Numbered from the stretch's first letter, positions 20,979 to 29,282 are shown. The stretch: DNA of 35,796 nt from Streptosporangium nondiastaticum (GCF_003011965.1 NZ_PXWG01000064.1:1-35796), one strand, 5' to 3'. Translations and numbers: made by a program. Notes: a model not told the origin generated them from the sequence alone.

Positions 20979-22598
20979 TTACTTCACGTTGATGCCGGTC
21001 CAGGCGGCGGCGACCGCCTTGTACTCGGCGCTGGTGGAGCCGTAGAGGTCCGCGGTGGCCTTCAGGGTGCCGGTGCGGGCCGCCTTGTAGTTGGTGGTGG
21101 AGGTGAAGTACGTGGTCAGGGCCTTGTACCAGATCTTGGTGGCCTTGTCCCGGCCGATGCCGGTGACCTTGACGTTGTTGTAGGTCGGGCTGTCGTACGA
21201 CACGCCGTTGACCGTCTTCGCGCCGCTGCCCTCGGACAGCAGGTAGAAGAAGTGGTTGGCCGGGCCCGAGGAGTAGTGGACGTCCAGGCGGCCGAGCGAG
21301 GAGGACCAGTAGTCCTTGGACCCGCCGTCCTTGCTGGGCTTGTCCATGTAGCGCAGCGGGGTGCCGTCGCCGTTGATGTTGATCTGCTCACCGATGAGGT
21401 AGTCGCCCTTGTCGGTCGCGTTGTTGGCGTAGAACTCGGCGGCGGTGCCGAAGATGTCCGAGGTGGCCTCGTTGAGGCCGCCGGACTCGCCGCTGTAGTT
21501 CAGGCCGGCCGTGGCGGAGGTGACGCCGTGGCTCATCTCGTGCGCGGCCACGTCGAGCGAGGTCAGCGGGTTCTTGTTGCCCTCGCCGTCGCCGTAGGTC
21601 ATGCAGAAGCACTCGTCGTCCCAGAAGGCGTTGACGTAGCCGTCGCCGTAGTGGACGCGGGAGTACGCGGCGACGCCGTCGTTCTTGATGCCGGTCCGGC
21701 CGAGCACGTTCTTGTAGAAGTCCCAGGTCACGGCCGCGCCGTAGTGGGCGTCGACGGCGGCCTTCTGGTCGCCGTCGCCCCAGGTGTCGGTGGGGTTGGT
21801 GAAGAGGGTGCCGGTGCCGTCGGTGCCCTGGGAGAGGTTGTAGGTCTTGTGGCCGCCGCGCTCGCCGTCCTGCAGCTGGTAGCCGTCGCCGCCCTTGGTG
21901 GTGGAGAGCTGGACGGTGCCGCTGTAGGTGCTGGTGCCCGAGCCGGTCTCGATGGCCTCGCGCTGGAACAGCTTCTTGCCGGTGTTGGCGTCGGTGATCA
22001 CGTGCAGCTTGCTGGGCGTGCCGTCCTTCTGGACGCCCGTGACCACGGTCTCGTAGGCGAGGACGGGCTTGCCCTCGGCGGCCCAGATGACCTTGCGCGG
22101 CGCCCGGTCGGCGTCGGCCTTGGCGGTCTTCTCGTCCGCGGCGGCGCTGAGCGCGCTCTTCTTCGCGGCGGCCGGGGCCTGGGCCGGGGTGGTGCTGGGC
22201 ACGGATATCTCGGCGTCGGTCGCCTTGTCGACGCTGCGCTTGCCGCCCTTCGCCTCGTGCACGACGAGGTCGCCGCCGAGCACCGGCAGGCCGTCGAAGG
22301 TGCGCTCGTAGCGGGTGTGGACCGTGCCGTTCGCGTCCTTGATCACGTCACGGACGACGAGCTTCTCCTTGCCGCCGAGGCCGAGCTTCGCGGCGGTGGA
22401 GGGAGCCGCGGACTGCGCGTCCTTGATCGCGGCGACCCGCTGCCCTGCGGAGACGGCGAGGGGCGAAGACTCGCTCGCCTTGTCGGGGGTGGCGCTCGCG
22501 GAGCCGGTCTGCACGGCCACGACGACCATGGCGGCGGAGGCGACGAGCGCGGCGGCGCGCAGGGTGTTCTTGCGGGAGGTGGAGGTGACGCTTCTCAA
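20979..22598 (-). CDS. Secreted M4 (thermolysin-family) metalloprotease precursor
   Basis: A 539-residue preproenzyme. Seen: a signal peptide (about 1-36, ending SASA), a propeptide with an FTP-like part (about 70-130) and a PepSY-like part (about 150-215), then a catalytic domain from about 218. Zinc site: His353, Glu354, His357 (HEMSH) with Glu377 (GGLNEATSD); the proton-donor His lies in GPANHFFYLL. It digests proteins outside the cell after self-removal of the propeptide. The start is TTG 22598, supported by AGGAGA about 7 bases upstream. A long, relatively AT-rich upstream gap (22599-22989) suggests complex regulation. Confidence 0.93.
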   Translation of the reverse strand: MRSVTSTSRKNTLRAAALVASAAMVVVAVQTGSASATPDKASESSPLAVSAGQRVAAIKDAQSAAPSTAAKLGLGGKEKLVVRDVIKDANGTVHTRYERTFDGLPVLGGDLVVHEAKGGKRSVDKATDAEISVPSTTPAQAPAAAKKSALSAAADEKTAKADADRAPRKVIWAAEGKPVLAYETVVTGVQKDGTPSKLHVITDANTGKKLFQREAIETGSGTSTYSGTVQLSTTKGGDGYQLQDGERGGHKTYNLSQGTDGTGTLFTNPTDTWGDGDQKAAVDAHYGAAVTWDFYKNVLGRTGIKNDGVAAYSRVHYGDGYVNAFWDDECFCMTYGDGEGNKNPLTSLDVAAHEMSHGVTSATAGLNYSGESGGLNEATSDIFGTAAEFYANNATDKGDYLIGEQININGDGTPLRYMDKPSKDGGSKDYWSSSLGRLDVHYSSGPANHFFYLLSEGSGAKTVNGVSYDSPTYNNVKVTGIGRDKATKIWYKALTTYFTSTTNYKAARTGTLKATADLYGSTSAEYKAVAAAWTGINVK

Positions 22599-22861
22599 CT
22601 CTGTCTCCTATGTGCGGGCCGTGAACTCACGTCCCTTTGAGGGGGGTTAGGGCAGCACGGATTACGGCTGCCCGGTGGTGCAGGAGTGGTGCAGGAGTGG
22701 ATTGAGGAGAGAGTGCCATCCCCCGACCGACATTGACAGGGGCGCAACAAGGATTTGATCTGTCGTTCTCCGAAACGCGGTTGATTGGTTCCGCTATGCG
22801 GTGAACTGGCCGGGGCTGGTCCGGACTTGAAATCCGTCGCATCTCAGTTCGAGGACGGTAG

Positions 22862-22891
22862 TTGTATGCGATCTGCTGAGATTGCATACAA
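22862..22891. promoter_or_regulatory. 30-bp imperfect palindrome upstream of the protease gene
   Basis: TTGTATGC and GCATACAA (22862-22869, 22884-22891) enclose a second nested pair, ATCT/AGAT. Overall, 12 of 15 positions are symmetric. It is AT-rich against a GC-rich background and lies about 265 bases before the protease start. This looks like an operator for a dimeric or tetrameric regulator (GntR-like symmetry is only a guess). The remainder of 22599-22989 holds no gene, apart from an 11-bp direct repeat TGGTGCAGGAG twice at 22676-22697. Confidence 0.5.
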
Positions 22892-22915
22892 GCGGAGTGA
22901 CATAGACCGCTACGG

Positions 22916-22942
22916 GCCGCCGGCCAGGCTAGGGCCGGCGGC
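22916..22942 (-). terminator. Terminator after senR
   Basis: A perfect 10-bp stem (GCCGCCGGCC / GGCCGGCGGC) with a 7-base loop lies 48 bases past the senR stop. Confidence 0.7.
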
Positions 22943-22989
22943 GTCAAGGTGGCGTGAAGTCAGGCCAACGAGCGGGAAAAGAGTGGAGG

Positions 22990-23778
22990 TCAGGGAAGGA
23001 GGCGCTGTTCCTTCGCCACGGCGACCGCCCCCGCCCGCGTGTCGACGCCCAACTTGTCGTAGATCCGCCCCAGATGGGTCTTCACCGTCGCCTCGCTGAT
23101 GAACAGAGCGCGAGCAATCTCCCGATTGCCCAGCCCGCGGGCGAGTTGACCGAGGATGTCCCGCTCGCGGTCCGTGAGCGAGGGCCGCGCGGCACCGCGC
23201 GCCCGTGCCATGACGCGGCTCGCGACGGGCGGCGACAGCGTCGTACGCCCTTCCGCCGCCGCACGGATGGCCGAGAACAGCTCCTCCGGGCGCTCGGCCT
23301 TGAGGAGATAGCCCGTCGCGCCGGCGTCGATGGCGCGGGTGATGTCGGCGTCCGTGTCGTACGTGGTGAGGACGAGGACGTACGGACCGCCGCGTTCCGC
23401 TCCTGCGGCCGTGCGGGTGACGGGTGTTGGGAACGTTGGGGCCGCCGCGGCCGAAGAAGCCGTTCCGCTTGTGTCCGTTCGGGCCGCCGCGTCCGTGACG
23501 ATGCGGCGCGTCGCCTCGATCCCGTCCATGCCCGGCCCCAGTTGAAGATCCATCAGGACCACGTCCGGCCGCAGCCTGGCGGCCAGCACGACCGCCTCCT
23601 CGCCACCGCCCGCCTCGCCCACGACCTCGATGCCGGGCGCGCTGGACAGCAGCGCCAGCAGCCCGGCCCGGACGACGGCATGGTCGTCGCACAGGAGGAT
23701 GCGGACGGGACGAGAGGCTTCGGGGGTACGGGGATCGGAAGGCCGGGGAGCGGAAGGCCGGGGATCACGGTCGGTCAC
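22990..23778 (-). CDS. senR: NarL/LuxR-family response regulator, SenR-like
   Basis: A roughly 262-residue regulator. Seen: receiver domain with acidic pocket (LLCDDH, about 30-32), phospho-acceptor Asp77 (VVLMD), Thr in LVLTTY and Lys160 (GYLLK). The C-terminal LuxR helix-turn-helix contains LTDRERDILGQLARGLGNREIA and ISEATVKTHLGRIYDKLGV. An Ala/Thr/Pro-rich stretch of about 35 residues (about 96-131) is inserted between the third helix and fourth strand of the receiver. The GTG at 23778 overlaps the kinase stop, so the two are translationally coupled. The SenR name follows from its place beside a SenS-like kinase and a divergent HbpS-like gene, known in Streptomyces as a haem/redox-responsive system. 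Confidence 0.85.
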   Translation of the reverse strand: MTDRDPRPSAPRPSDPRTPEASRPVRILLCDDHAVVRAGLLALLSSAPGIEVVGEAGGGEEAVVLAARLRPDVVLMDLQLGPGMDGIEATRRIVTDAAARTDTSGTASSAAAAPTFPTPVTRTAAGAERGGPYVLVLTTYDTDADITRAIDAGATGYLLKAERPEELFSAIRAAAEGRTTLSPPVASRVMARARGAARPSLTDRERDILGQLARGLGNREIARALFISEATVKTHLGRIYDKLGVDTRAGAVAVAKEQRLLP

Positions 23779-24953
23779 GGGGACTCCAGGGGAACGCACA
23801 CGGAGACGACGGTGCCCTCGCCGGGCGCCGACTCGATGGTCAGGGTGCCGCCGAGCTGCCGCACGCGCGCCCGCATCGCGGGCAGGCCGTGCCCGCGCCC
23901 GCCGGCGGGGGAAGGGAGCGCGCCCGGCGCGAACCCGCGCCCGTCGTCGGCGACATCGAGGACGACCTGGTCGCCGAGGTAGCTCAGGGTGAGGGCGGCC
24001 GTCGCCGCGCCCGCGTGCTCGCGGACGTTCGCCAGGGCGCCCTGGGCGATCCGCAGCAGCGCGGCCCGCACCCCGTCCGGCAGCGCGACCGGGGTCCCGT
24101 CGAGGTGGAAGAGCACGGGCGCCCCGGTCCCCTCGGCCGTCTCCGAGGCGGCCAGCGCCCGCAGCGCGTCCTCCAGCCGCGCGCCGCCGTCGAACTGCGG
24201 AGCGGCCAGGTCGTTGACGAACCGGCGGGTCTCGGCCAGGCCGCGGGCGGCGATGTCGGCGGCGGTACGGGTGTGGCGCCGGGCGGCCTCCGGGTCCGCG
24301 TCCCAGGTCCGGTCCGCGGCCTGCAGCAGCATGCGCTGGCTGGACAGGCCCTGGGCCAGGGTGTCGTGGATCTCCATCGACAGCCGCTGCCGCTCGGCCA
24401 GCGCCCCCTCGCGGCGCTCGGTCGCGGCCAGTTCGCGGCGCGTGCGGACCAGGTCGTCGATCAGGGCGCGCTGCCGCTCCGTCTGCCGCTGCGTGTGGAG
24501 GAAGACGGCGGTGGCGATCGCGGCCACGGCGGGCGGGGCGAGCACGAGCGTGGGGTCGAAGCCGTGCGACAGCCGGAGCTGGCCCACCACGACCAGGCCG
24601 GTGAGGAAGGCGACCAGGAGGACGGCGGCGCGGGTGGGCAGCGTGCGCAGCCCCGTGTAGAGCAGCGGCACCGAGCACCACGCGAAGCTCGGCGCGAGCA
24701 CGACGAGGACGACCCACGTCGCGACGACGGCGGCCAGCCACAGCAGCTGCGGCCGGGGGCGGACGAAGGCCGGGCTCAGCACGTAGAGCAGGGCGAGCAG
24801 CACGCTGAGGACGGTGATCCACGGGGTGCGGGGCTCGCCCGGGTGCCGGATGAGGAAGCGGGCGAAGGAGGCGGAGAGGAGCAGGAAGAAGGCGGCGTGC
24901 ATGACGAGGGCGAGGCGGCGGGCGCCGGGTTCGTCATCGTCGGGAATGGTCAC
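23775..24953 (-). CDS. senS: Sensor histidine kinase, SenS-like
   Basis: A 392-residue membrane kinase. Seen: about five hydrophobic segments (roughly 14-34, 45-62, 70-88, 108-124, 137-152), a dimerisation/phospho-acceptor domain of the HisKA_3 type with His196 (RLSMEIHDTLAQGL), and a HATPase domain with ANVREHA (N box), DVADDGRGF (G1) and GRGHGLPAMRARV (G2). It is known for this system that the kinase responds to extracellular HbpS, haem and oxidative stress; here that is inferred from gene order. It phosphorylates the coupled SenR. The 140-base divergent gap to hbpS must hold both promoters. Confidence 0.88.
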   Translation of the reverse strand: MTIPDDDEPGARRLALVMHAAFFLLLSASFARFLIRHPGEPRTPWITVLSVLLALLYVLSPAFVRPRPQLLWLAAVVATWVVLVVLAPSFAWCSVPLLYTGLRTLPTRAAVLLVAFLTGLVVVGQLRLSHGFDPTLVLAPPAVAAIATAVFLHTQRQTERQRALIDDLVRTRRELAATERREGALAERQRLSMEIHDTLAQGLSSQRMLLQAADRTWDADPEAARRHTRTAADIAARGLAETRRFVNDLAAPQFDGGARLEDALRALAASETAEGTGAPVLFHLDGTPVALPDGVRAALLRIAQGALANVREHAGAATAALTLSYLGDQVVLDVADDGRGFAPGALPSPAGGRGHGLPAMRARVRQLGGTLTIESAPGEGTVVSVCVPLESP

Positions 24954-25093
24954 CTCCTGTTCCTAACCCGCGCAGCGGGCTCCCGCATCAGCCGATCGGT
25001 TGACCCCGGGGACAGCCGGGACGTCGATGCCGGGGCGCCCGCGGCCGCGAACGATGGAGGGACAAGCAACCACTGGCCTGTTGAGGAGCCGAA

Positions 25094-25660
25094 ATGAACT
25101 CTGCCAAGTCCGTCATGGGCAAGCTCTCCGTCCGGAGCCGGGTGCTCGTGGGCGCGGCCGGTGCCGCCGTCGTCGCGGCCGGCACGTTCGGTGCGGTCTC
25201 GGCGACCGCCTCGCCCGCGGCGCAGAACCAGGCTCCGGTGTCCGTGGCCGGCAGCGGCGTGACCGAGTCCGCGCACCTGTCGGTGGACGCGGCGACGCGC
25301 GCCGCCCAGGCCGCGCTGGCCGCGGCGAAGAAGGAGGGCCAGAAGGTGTCCGTCGCGGTGGTCGACCGCAACGGCAACACGCTGGTGACCCTGCGCGGCG
25401 ACGGCGCGGGCCCGCAGTCGTACGAGTCCGCCGTCCGGAAGGGCTTCACGGCCGTCTCCTGGAACGCTCCCACCTCGGAGCTCGTCAAGCGCCTCCAGAG
25501 CGTCCCGAACCTCAAGGACATCCCCGGCACGCTGTTCCTGCCGGGCGGCACGCCGGTCCAGGTCAAGGGCGCGCCGGTGGCCGGGATCGGCGTGGCCGGG
25601 GCCCCGAGCGGCGACCTGGACGAGAAGTTCGCGCAGGCGGGCGCGGCAGCGCTGCGTTAA
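25094..25660 (+). CDS. hbpS: Extracellular haem-binding protein, HbpS/GlcG family
   Basis: A 188-residue exported protein of the HbpS-like (DUF336/GlcG) family. Seen: signal peptide about 1-42 (VRSRVLVGAAGAAVVAAGTFG, with an R-S-R rather than a perfect twin arginine). The compact fold follows with LSVDAATRAAQAALAAAKKEG, VSVAVVDRNGNTLVTLRGDGA, YESAVRKGFTAVSW and GAPVAGIGVAGAPSGDLDEKFA. These proteins form octamers, bind haem and modulate the SenS kinase. ATG 25094 has GAGGAG 6 bases upstream. It is divergent from senS-senR, exactly as in the known systems, which raises confidence. Confidence 0.88.
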   Translation: MNSAKSVMGKLSVRSRVLVGAAGAAVVAAGTFGAVSATASPAAQNQAPVSVAGSGVTESAHLSVDAATRAAQAALAAAKKEGQKVSVAVVDRNGNTLVTLRGDGAGPQSYESAVRKGFTAVSWNAPTSELVKRLQSVPNLKDIPGTLFLPGGTPVQVKGAPVAGIGVAGAPSGDLDEKFAQAGAAALR

Positions 25661-25663
25661 CCT

Positions 25664-25701
25664 GCGGGGCCGGGGCCGGGGCCGGGGCGTACGGCCGTAC
25701 G
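25664..25701. repeat. GGGGCC hexamer repeat and 14-bp palindrome
   Basis: About four GGGGCC units run from 25666 to 25688 after the hbpS stop. They join a perfect palindrome CGTACGGCCGTACG (25688-25701), 16 bases before the next start. The palindrome could be an operator for the following gene. Confidence 0.6.
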
Positions 25702-25716
25702 AAGGGGCGGGGAGAC

Positions 25717-26274
25717 ATGCGGATCGTCACGGTGCCGGAGGCGCAGACCCCGCCGGAACTGCGGGCGGCCGCCGAGGCCCTGCGCGAGCAGGCGTGGCCC
25801 GGCGGCGGCCCCCACGACCCGGCCCTGCGGCCCGTCGCGATGCTGCTCGTCGCACCCGACGGCGGCGTGCGCGCGGCCCTGGACATCCTCTCCAAGGAGA
25901 TCACCCACGGCGGCCGGGCGTACCGGGCGTCCGGCCTCAGCGCGGTCGTCACGGACACGGCGCACCGCGGCAAGGGACACGGGCGGCAGCTCGTGGCCGC
26001 CGCCCGTGAGGTGATCGCCGCGAGCGGAGCGGACGTGGGGCTCTTCACCTGCGACCGCCCGCTGCGGCCCTTCTACGAGAGCGCGGGCTGGCATGCCCTC
26101 CCCGGAACGGTGCTGGTCGGCGGCACGCCGCAGGACCCCTTCCCCAGCGACCAGCCCGGCTTCGACAAGGTCACCATGGGCGCCTTCTTCACGGCGCGGG
26201 CGCAGCGCGACGCGGCCGCCTTCGAACAGAGCCGCATCGGGCTCTACCCGGGCGAGACGGACCGCCTGTGGTGA
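25717..26274 (+). CDS. GNAT family N-acetyltransferase
   Basis: A 185-residue acetyltransferase. Seen: the acetyl-CoA site VVTDTAHRGKGHGRQLVAAAREVI (motif A, about 77-100), then LFTCDRPLRPFYESAGWHALPGT (motif B, Tyr in FYESAGW a likely general acid). The front half carries substrate-side strands. The acceptor is unknown. GGGGAG lies just before ATG 25717. Its TGA is immediately followed, with no base between, by the stop of the convergent antitoxin gene. An 8-bp GCGGCCGG/CCGGCCGC hairpin at 26283-26302, inside that gene's end, may serve as its terminator. Confidence 0.87.
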   Translation: MRIVTVPEAQTPPELRAAAEALREQAWPGGGPHDPALRPVAMLLVAPDGGVRAALDILSKEITHGGRAYRASGLSAVVTDTAHRGKGHGRQLVAAAREVIAASGADVGLFTCDRPLRPFYESAGWHALPGTVLVGGTPQDPFPSDQPGFDKVTMGAFFTARAQRDAAAFEQSRIGLYPGETDRLW

Positions 26275-26469
26275 CTAGGTCGGCGGCCGGTCCTCCGGCC
26301 GCTCCTGGGTGCCCAACTGCTCGTTGATCTTCTGCTGGGCGGTGTCGACCTGGCTCTGGTACTTGTTCTCGGTCTTGGCGTCGAACGCGTCGCCCGCCTT
26401 CTCGACACCCTGCCGAGCTGTGTCCTCATGGCCCTTGAGCAGGCCCTTGAGCTTGTCGAGCATGGACAT
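26275..26469 (-). CDS. MT0933-like antitoxin family protein
   Basis: A 64-residue, highly charged helical protein: MSMLDKLKGLLKGHED, then EKAGDAFDAKTENKYQSQVDTAQQKI. This matches the MT0933-like antitoxin family as I know it (MxLxDKLKGLLKGHED...AGDxxDxKTGGKY). GAGGAGG lies 8 bases before ATG 26469. No toxin gene is adjacent. In Streptomyces such solo copies are frequent, so a toxin-antitoxin role here is unproven. Confidence 0.8.
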   Translation of the reverse strand: MSMLDKLKGLLKGHEDTARQGVEKAGDAFDAKTENKYQSQVDTAQQKINEQLGTQERPEDRPPT

Positions 26470-26597
26470 GGCCGTCCTCCTCACGGAACGCTGGCTCAAC
26501 CAGCATCTCCGCATTCGGTGCGGCCCGCATCCGCGGCCGTAGCCCTGGGCTTCACGCAGCGCCTATCCGGTGCGTCCCCCGTGCATCACCCGGGGCG

Positions 26598-26702
26598 TCA
26601 CCCCGTACTGGTGTATCCGCAGCTCCAGCACTTGTACACGCCGTTGCCCATCTGCTGCATCATGTTCTGGCAGTTCGGGCAGGCCAGCGCCAGGTGTTTC
26701 AG
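26598..26702 (-). CDS. Short zinc-ribbon reading frame, start unclear
   Basis: A 34-codon stretch, LKHLALACPNCQNMMQQMGN followed by a second CxxC (CWSC), forms a complete four-cysteine zinc ribbon. It overlaps the stop of the preceding frame as CTGA, so the only adjacent start would be CTG. An in-frame GTG lies at 26732, without a ribosome site. It may instead be fused to the upstream frame by a frameshift at the CCCCCTGA run (programmed, or a mutation or assembly error). The function is unknown. Confidence 0.5.
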   Translation of the reverse strand: MKHLALACPNCQNMMQQMGNGVYKCWSCGYTSTG

Positions 26703-26899
26703 GGGGCCGCGGCGCCCAGCTCCTTGGGGCACACGGGGCAGACGCCGCGCACGATCACCGGGGACGTCGCATCGCCGGGGTTCTCCGCCACGACGACGAC
26801 CCGCAGGGGCCGTCGGCACCCCGGGCAGAGCTCGGGCTCGCGGTCCCGGTCCCTGATCGCCGCGGCAAGAATGCGTTCGAGTGAGTCGCCGTCGTCCAT
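26699..26899 (-). CDS. Small zinc-ribbon hypothetical protein
   Basis: A 66-residue protein: acidic helix MDDGDSLERILAAAIRDRDRE, then ELCPGCRRPLRVVVVAE and GVCPVCPKELG, giving two CxxC pairs for one zinc. ATG 26899 is chosen; a longer frame opens at 26965. Its stop overlaps the next zinc-ribbon frame. The family is unknown. The 270 bases upstream (26966-27235) contain only the terD terminator and no other gene that I can see. Confidence 0.6.
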   Translation of the reverse strand: MDDGDSLERILAAAIRDRDREPELCPGCRRPLRVVVVAENPGDATSPVIVRGVCPVCPKELGAAAP

Positions 26900-27166
26900 G
26901 GTGCGTGAGTCCTGTCTCCACGGGTCCCCTCCTTGGGTACACCTACCCGCCCCGAAGAAGCCCAACTCCGCTGCTCAGCAGGTGGTTACGGAGTGTGCGC
27001 AACCGGTCGGTCGTGTGGTATGGCGGGTGTGCTCCTCATGGTTCTACCCAGCTTCACCGTGCTCCCAGCCTGATGGCGGGTGCGCGGTGCGCCAGTGACA
27101 ACGTCATCGCGAATCGGGCGTGCTGAGCCCAACGCCGGGCCGGGCCCGGGCCGGCACCGTTCAGGC

Positions 27167-27197
27167 AGGGGCCGCCCCGCACCGCGGGGCGGCCCCT
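27167..27197 (-). terminator. Terminator of terD
   Basis: A perfect 14-bp stem (27167-27180 / 27184-27197) with an ACC loop lies about 40 bases past the terD stop. Confidence 0.85.
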
Positions 27198-27235
27198 CGT
27201 CCTGCTGCGAGCTGCTGCTCCTGCTACCGCTGCTG

Positions 27236-27811
27236 TCAGACGTTGACGCCGAAGTCCTGGGCGATGCCCTGCAGGCCCGAGGCGTAGCCCTGGCCGACCG
27301 CGCGGAACTTCCAGTCCGCGCCGTTGCGGTAGAGCTCGCCGAAGACCATGGCGGTCTCGGTGGCGGCGTCCTCGCTCAGGTCGTAGCGGGCGAGCTCGGC
27401 GCCGCCGGCCTGGTTGACGATGCGGATGTAGGCGTTGCGGACCTGGCCGAAGTTCTGGCTGCGGGCCACCGCGTCGTAGATGGAGACCGGGAAGACGATC
27501 TTGTCGACGTCGGCCGGCAGGGCGGCGAGGTTGACGTTGATCGACTCGTCGTCGCCCTCGCCCTGGCCGGTGGTGTTGTCACCGGTGTGGACGATGGACT
27601 GGTCCGGCGTCGACTTGTTGTTGAAGAAGACGAAGTGGGCGTCGGAGTAGACCCGGCCGCCCGCGTTCACGGCGATCGCGCTCGCGTCGAGGTCGAAGTC
27701 CGTGCCGGTGGTGGTGCGGACGTCCCAGCCGAGGCCGACCGTGACGGCCGTCAGGCCCGGGGCCTCCTTGGTGAGGGAGACGTTGCCGCCCTTGGACAGG
27801 CTTACAGCCAT
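27236..27811 (-). CDS. terD: TerD-family calcium-binding stress protein
   Basis: A 191-residue TerD protein. Seen: MAVSLSKGGNVSLTKEAPGL, then VTVGLGWD, the calcium-binding DFDLDASAI, FFNNKSTPDQSIVHTGDN with GEGDDESINVNL, and C-terminal ETAMVFGELYRNGADWKFRAVGQGY. The family is linked to tellurite resistance, stress and, in Streptomyces, to calcium-dependent development. ATG 27811 is preceded by AGAAAGGGAC. It stands alone, with its own terminator; other ter genes are not in the window. The frame open further upstream is not used. Confidence 0.92.
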   Translation of the reverse strand: MAVSLSKGGNVSLTKEAPGLTAVTVGLGWDVRTTTGTDFDLDASAIAVNAGGRVYSDAHFVFFNNKSTPDQSIVHTGDNTTGQGEGDDESINVNLAALPADVDKIVFPVSIYDAVARSQNFGQVRNAYIRIVNQAGGAELARYDLSEDAATETAMVFGELYRNGADWKFRAVGQGYASGLQGIAQDFGVNV

Positions 27812-28036
27812 GGGAATTGTCCCTTTCTGGTCAGGTCTGCATCGGTTCTGCAGCGGCACCGCGGCACGCGCGTCACCGTCACCCTTGATAACGCCGTCCG
27901 GGGGCCCCGGGGTTCCATTCGGCTTTACCTTCTTTGCACAACCCTGACGCGCGTCCCGGCGCCGCATCCCTGACGCCGGCCCGGCCGTGGCGCAAAACGG
28001 CGTGACGTGTCCCCGTCGACGCGGGATCATGGGGGC

Positions 28037-28465
28037 ATGTCCGGCCCCTACGTCATCCGCGGTTCGGTCTCCCTGCCGGAGGCCGAGCTCCAGTGGCGTT
28101 TCTCGCGTTCCTCCGGCCCCGGCGGCCAGCACGTCAACACCAGTGACAGCCAGGTCGAGCTGCGGTTCGACCTCGCGCGCACGGAAGCGCTGCCGGAGGT
28201 GTGGAAGGAGCGCGCCCTGGCGAAGCTCGCGGGCCGGCTCGTCGGCGGCGTCGTGACCGTACGGGCCTCCGAGCACCGCTCGCAGTGGCGCAACCGCGAG
28301 ACCGCCGCCGTGCGCCTCGCGTCCCTGCTCGCGGAGGCGACGGCGCCGCCGCCGAAGCCGCGCCGCGCCACGAAGATCCCGCGCGGCATCAACGAGCGGC
28401 GGCTGCGGCAGAAGAAGCAGCGCGCCGAGACCAAGCGCGGGCGCACCGGCAAGGACTGGACGTAG
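28037..28465 (+). CDS. arfB: ArfB/YaeJ-like peptidyl-tRNA hydrolase (RF-1 domain)
   Basis: A 142-residue stand-alone release-factor domain. Seen: the catalytic loop SSGPGGQHVNTSDSQVELRFD (GGQ at about 28-30) and a Lys/Arg-rich C-terminal tail (KIPRGINERRLRQKKQRAETKRG). These are the two features that let ArfB enter stalled ribosomes and release the nascent chain. The start ATG 28037 has GGGGG just before it. The full-length RF1/RF2 codon-recognition domains are absent. The symbol is by motif only. Confidence 0.88.
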   Translation: MSGPYVIRGSVSLPEAELQWRFSRSSGPGGQHVNTSDSQVELRFDLARTEALPEVWKERALAKLAGRLVGGVVTVRASEHRSQWRNRETAAVRLASLLAEATAPPPKPRRATKIPRGINERRLRQKKQRAETKRGRTGKDWT

Positions 28466-28524
28466 GCCGCCCGCGTCCTGCGGTCATCCGCCCGGGATGC
28501 AGCCCCGCGCGGGCCGGAAGCGGG

Positions 28525-29085
28525 TCACCCCAGCTGCCGGTACTTCCCCTTGAAGTACATCAGCGGACCGCTCTCCGTGCTCGGCGCCGTCGCCGTCAGG
28601 ACCCTCCCGATCACCAGCGTGTGGTCCCCGGCCGTCACCCGCTGCTCCGTCCGGCACTCCAGCGCCGACAGCGCGCCCCGCACGACGGGCGCCCCGGTGG
28701 CCGTTCCCGGCGCGTGGGGGATGTCCTCGAAGAGGAGCCGGTCGCTGATCCTTCCCTTCATCGCGAAGCGCCCGGCGATGTGCCGCTGGCTTTCGGAGAG
28801 GACGGACACCGCCCACAGCGGCTGCCGCTCCAGAAGGTCGTCCATACGGGAATCGTTGCGAACGCTCACCATGACGAGCGGGGGTTCGAGCGATACCGAG
28901 AGGAAAGCGGTCGCCGTCATTCCGACGTCCTCGCCGCGCGGACCGTGCTCCGGGTCGTGCGCGGTCACCAGCACCACGCCGGCGGCGAGGCGGGCGAGGG
29001 CGGCACGGAACTCATCGGCGCTCACCCCTTCAGGATGGGGTATGGCGGTCTCGTAGGGCTGAGTCGTCTGCAACACGCTGTGCAC
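28525..29085 (-). CDS. Flavin reductase (FMN-binding split-barrel) family protein
   Basis: A roughly 186-residue flavin reductase-like protein that supplies reduced flavin or acts with a partner oxygenase. Seen: FRAALARLAAGVVLVTAHD, GMTATAFLSVSLEPPLVMVSV (flavin phosphate and isoalloxazine contacts), FAVS-like LWAVSVLSESQRHIAGRFA and GDHTLVIGRVL. All are characteristic of the HpaC/PheA2-like group. The start is uncertain: GTG 29085 is used, with ATG 29112 also in frame. No partner oxygenase is adjacent. Confidence 0.83.
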   Translation of the reverse strand: MHSVLQTTQPYETAIPHPEGVSADEFRAALARLAAGVVLVTAHDPEHGPRGEDVGMTATAFLSVSLEPPLVMVSVRNDSRMDDLLERQPLWAVSVLSESQRHIAGRFAMKGRISDRLLFEDIPHAPGTATGAPVVRGALSALECRTEQRVTAGDHTLVIGRVLTATAPSTESGPLMYFKGKYRQLG

Positions 29086-29282
29086 GCTAGCCCGCCCACG
29101 GGACCCCCGCATCGGGCTGCAGGACCAGTCGGGTCCTAGGTCGAAAGGGTGCCGGAACGCTTGCGGAAGTTGTTCGCATGCGTTCGGGACGGCGTCCGGA
29201 TCAGTGTCCGTACGGTTCCGGATTTGCGTTCACGAAGCATAAGGACTTCCCGCGCCGCCAGTGGCGGGACCTCATCACGCAT

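Noticed and set aside
26275..26469. A complete toxin-antitoxin module around the antitoxin-like gene
   Set aside because: No toxin-like frame lies on either side; the neighbours are a GNAT gene and zinc-ribbon frames.
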